This document shows positions 5,613 through 6,773 of a DNA stretch of 6,773 nucleotides, in pieces. How positions within the stretch are numbered: position 1 is the first letter of the stretch; the number at the start of each line of letters is the position of its first letter. The translations under genes were made by a program, and so were the position numbers. A model generated the notes under the pieces. It was not told the origin of the DNA. It made no database searches and saw nothing but the letters and a program-made list of their open reading frames with translations. Source of the DNA: CAYSXS01 sp043817345 (GTDB lineage Bacteria; Patescibacteriota; Patescibacteriia; UBA2196); assembly GCA_043817345.1 (NCBI GenBank), contig JBDRGZ010000043.1, positions 1 to 6,773 of the forward strand. Direction: 5' to 3'.

Positions 5613-5849
5613 TTATACTTTTCTTCTCAATTTTTCATATTTCTCAACAGTCATATTAATATCAGACAAAATATCTTTAATTAAACTTACACCCAAAGTT
5701 TCATTGCCATGCACGTGCACTGTAGTAACTAAATTGCTTTCATTGTTTTTCAAAAAATGATGACTTCCTTTTATTCTAACTATTTTAAAACCACAACAAT
5801 TCAAAAGTTTAATCATTTTCTTACCTGAGATTATTACTAATTTAGGCAT
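5613..5849 (-). CDS. hicA: HicA-family toxin (mRNA interferase)
   Basis: A 78-residue HicA/YcfA-type protein, normal length for a family of translation-dependent mRNA endonucleases with a double-stranded-RNA-binding fold. The start fits the family pattern (ISGKKMIKLLNCCGFKIVRIKGSHHFL, residues 7-33), and the catalytic histidine is H30 in the GSH motif (28-30). A second conserved block, TVHVHGNETLGVSLIKDIL (43-61), leads into the last helix. It overlaps the end of hicB by 8 bp, a toxin-antitoxin style translational coupling. The order antitoxin-first (hicB-hicA) is the reverse of the E. coli hicAB pair but is common for this type. A terminator follows closely. Confidence 0.92.
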   Translation of the reverse strand: MPKLVIISGKKMIKLLNCCGFKIVRIKGSHHFLKNNESNLVTTVHVHGNETLGVSLIKDILSDINMTVEKYEKLRRKV

Positions 5850-6105
5850 ATTTAACTTTTGCGGGAATCAAAACTTCAAATTGCTGAAAACCAACAAACT
5901 CATACGAACTAGAAAGTTTTATTTTCTCTTTCCTTTCAACTTCCAAGCAAAGCTGTATAACCTCGTTCAACCTTTTATATAATTCTGGTAGAGTTTTTGC
6001 TTGTGTATGACAACCTTTCAATGTAGGAACTTTAGCAAAAAAATATCCACTCTCGTCTTTTTCAATAATTACTGGAAAATTTGATTTTATCTTTTTGTTA
6101 GCCAT
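5842..6105 (-). CDS. hicB: HicB-family antitoxin (UPF0150 type, no DNA-binding tail)
   Basis: An 87-residue protein with the partial RNase H-like HicB fold: FPVIIEKDESGYFFAKVPTLKGC (10-32) followed by HTQAKTLPELYKRLNEVIQLCLE (33-55). It should bind and neutralise the HicA encoded directly downstream. The C-terminal part ends in a short beta-like stretch (FEVLIPAKVKY) and shows no helix-turn-helix or ribbon-helix-helix domain, unlike many longer HicB proteins that repress their own promoter. Any autoregulation would then need the complex itself or another factor. The ATG lies about 18-20 nt after the predicted transcript start of a perfect promoter, with no Shine-Dalgarno visible. Confidence 0.92.
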   Translation of the reverse strand: MANKKIKSNFPVIIEKDESGYFFAKVPTLKGCHTQAKTLPELYKRLNEVIQLCLEVERKEKIKLSSSYEFVGFQQFEVLIPAKVKYA

Positions 6106-6130
6106 AAATTTAATATTTAACTATGGTTTG

Positions 6131-6159
6131 ATTATAAACAAATTTTATCATATTGTCAA
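6131..6159 (-). promoter_or_regulatory. Perfect consensus sigma-70 promoter of hicBA
   Basis: On the minus strand, TTGACA (6159-6154), exactly 17 bp (6153-6137), then TATAAT (6136-6131). Both hexamers and the spacing match the consensus with no mismatch. The predicted transcript start is near 6124, leaving a short leader before hicB at 6105. Such a strong promoter on a toxin-antitoxin pair suggests that it is normally held down by a repressor. Confidence 0.88.
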
Positions 6160-6166
6160 TTTGTTT
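6136..6166. promoter_or_regulatory. Candidate operator: 9-bp inverted repeat spanning the hicBA promoter
   Basis: AAACAAATT (6136-6144) and AATTTGTTT (6158-6166) are perfect inverted copies with a 13-nt spacer. Arm centres are 22 bp apart, about two helical turns. One arm touches the -10 hexamer and the other covers part of the -35, so a dimeric protein bound here would block RNA polymerase. The arms are A/T-rich, so chance is not excluded. Confidence 0.5.
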
Positions 6167-6173
6167 GTTGTAT

Positions 6174-6773
6174 TTATTTAATCGGTATCTCAAACATAAA
6201 AGTACTACCCTTGTTTTCTCCCTTGCTTTCCACCCAGATCTTACCTTCATGTAATTCAATGATTTTCTTAGCAATAAATAACCCTAAACCAGTACCTGAA
6301 GTGTTTATTTGAGCAATTTTCTTACCACGAACAAATTTATTAAATAACTCCTTAGCCTCTTCTGGACTTATACCAACACCTGAATCTTTAACTTCTACCC
6401 TAGCCTTTTCTTTATTTAAAATCACAGAAGTCTTGACTTTACCTTTTTCTGTATATTTAATTGCATTATCTATTAAATTTAAAACCACATCTGCTACCTT
6501 ATCTCTATCAGCTAAAACTGCAACCTTGTCTTTTGGTTTAACAACTTCCAATGTCAATCTCTTCTTATCTGCTTCAAGTTTTAATTCTCTTGATATTTCA
6601 TCAACCAATTCAGATAAATCAAATTCAGATTTCTGTAATTTCAATCTACCAGATTCTATACGCGAAACATTTAAAAATATATTAACTAATCTAACCAACC
6701 TATTACTGTTATTAAACACATCTAACATCACTTCTTCTTGCTCTTTCTTTAATTTACCAAAATCACCTTCTAA
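6174..6773 (-). CDS. Sensor histidine kinase, C-terminal 199 residues (runs off right edge)
   Basis: The frame is open to the right edge (14 codons before the first internal GTG/ATG), so this is the 3' part of a longer gene, not a short protein. Visible residues 1-42 form the second helix of the dimerisation domain (LEGDFGKLKKEQ, then SNRLVRLVNIFLNVSRIESG), the stretch that normally follows the phospho-accepting His helix, which is outside the window. The ATP-binding domain is complete: N-box VLNLIDNAIKYT (97-108), G1 DSGVGI (130-135), F-box FNKFVRG (144-150), G2 TSGTGLGLFIAKKIIELHEG (158-177) and the final strand GSTFMFEIP (189-197). The catalytic half therefore looks functional. The input domain and any partner response regulator are not seen. 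A separate promoter for hicBA follows its stop codon. Confidence 0.95.
   Translation of the reverse strand, partial: LEGDFGKLKKEQEEVMLDVFNNSNRLVRLVNIFLNVSRIESGRLKLQKSEFDLSELVDEISRELKLEADKKRLTLEVVKPKDKVAVLADRDKVADVVLNLIDNAIKYTEKGKVKTSVILNKEKARVEVKDSGVGISPEEAKELFNKFVRGKKIAQINTSGTGLGLFIAKKIIELHEGKIWVESKGENKGSTFMFEIPIK

Noticed and set aside
6174..6731. Complete 185-residue kinase starting at the GTG at 6731
   Set aside because: The frame stays open to the window edge and the upstream codons continue the dimerisation helix (LEGDFGKLKKEQ), so the gene is truncated by the window rather than short.

Overview
This 6.8 kb window is AT-rich, and every gene I can support lies on the minus strand, so transcription runs from high to low coordinates. 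Several features point to a Candidate Phyla Radiation (Patescibacteria) genome, probably a fermentative parcubacterial-type lineage. These are the very compact packing, the mostly absent Shine-Dalgarno sequences, an 87-residue DUF5654-like protein, short and slightly divergent glycolytic enzymes, and palindromic intergenic repeats whose translation reads ILRFAQDD. This placement is inferred from gene style, not from a phylogeny. TGA serves as a genuine stop at 1600-1602, so the UGA-as-glycine code of Gracilibacteria/SR1 is not in use.

Layout in transcription order: (1) 6773-6174, the C-terminal part of a sensor histidine kinase, cut by the right edge. (2) 6159-6131, a perfect consensus sigma-70 promoter overlapped by a 9-bp inverted repeat, driving a hicB-hicA toxin-antitoxin pair (6105-5613) that ends in a Rho-independent terminator (5593-5571). 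(3) An extended -10 promoter (5554-5546) followed by a tightly packed cluster: a NuoF-like flavoprotein subunit, a complete M3-type [FeFe] hydrogenase (hydA), a 177-residue ECF-S-like membrane protein, a DUF5654-like membrane protein, phosphoglycerate kinase (pgk) and the start of enolase (eno, cut by the left edge).

Working together: the last block joins lower glycolysis (pgk, eno) to an enzyme that can dispose of electrons as H2. This fits a fermenter that must reoxidise carriers reduced at the glyceraldehyde-3-phosphate step. No HydC/NuoE-type subunit and no HydE/F/G maturase is present here. The NuoF-like subunit keeps its 4Fe-4S ligands but has a badly altered flavin/nucleotide glycine loop, so its electron partner is uncertain.

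The most unusual signal is a set of three palindromic repeat elements. Two fill the only two sizeable gaps in the hydrogenase-glycolysis cluster (436-513 and 2413-2483). A third, 48 bp long (4920-4967), sits inside the NuoF-like gene and appears to have added exactly 16 codons in frame. No stretch longer than 300 bases lacks a gene.
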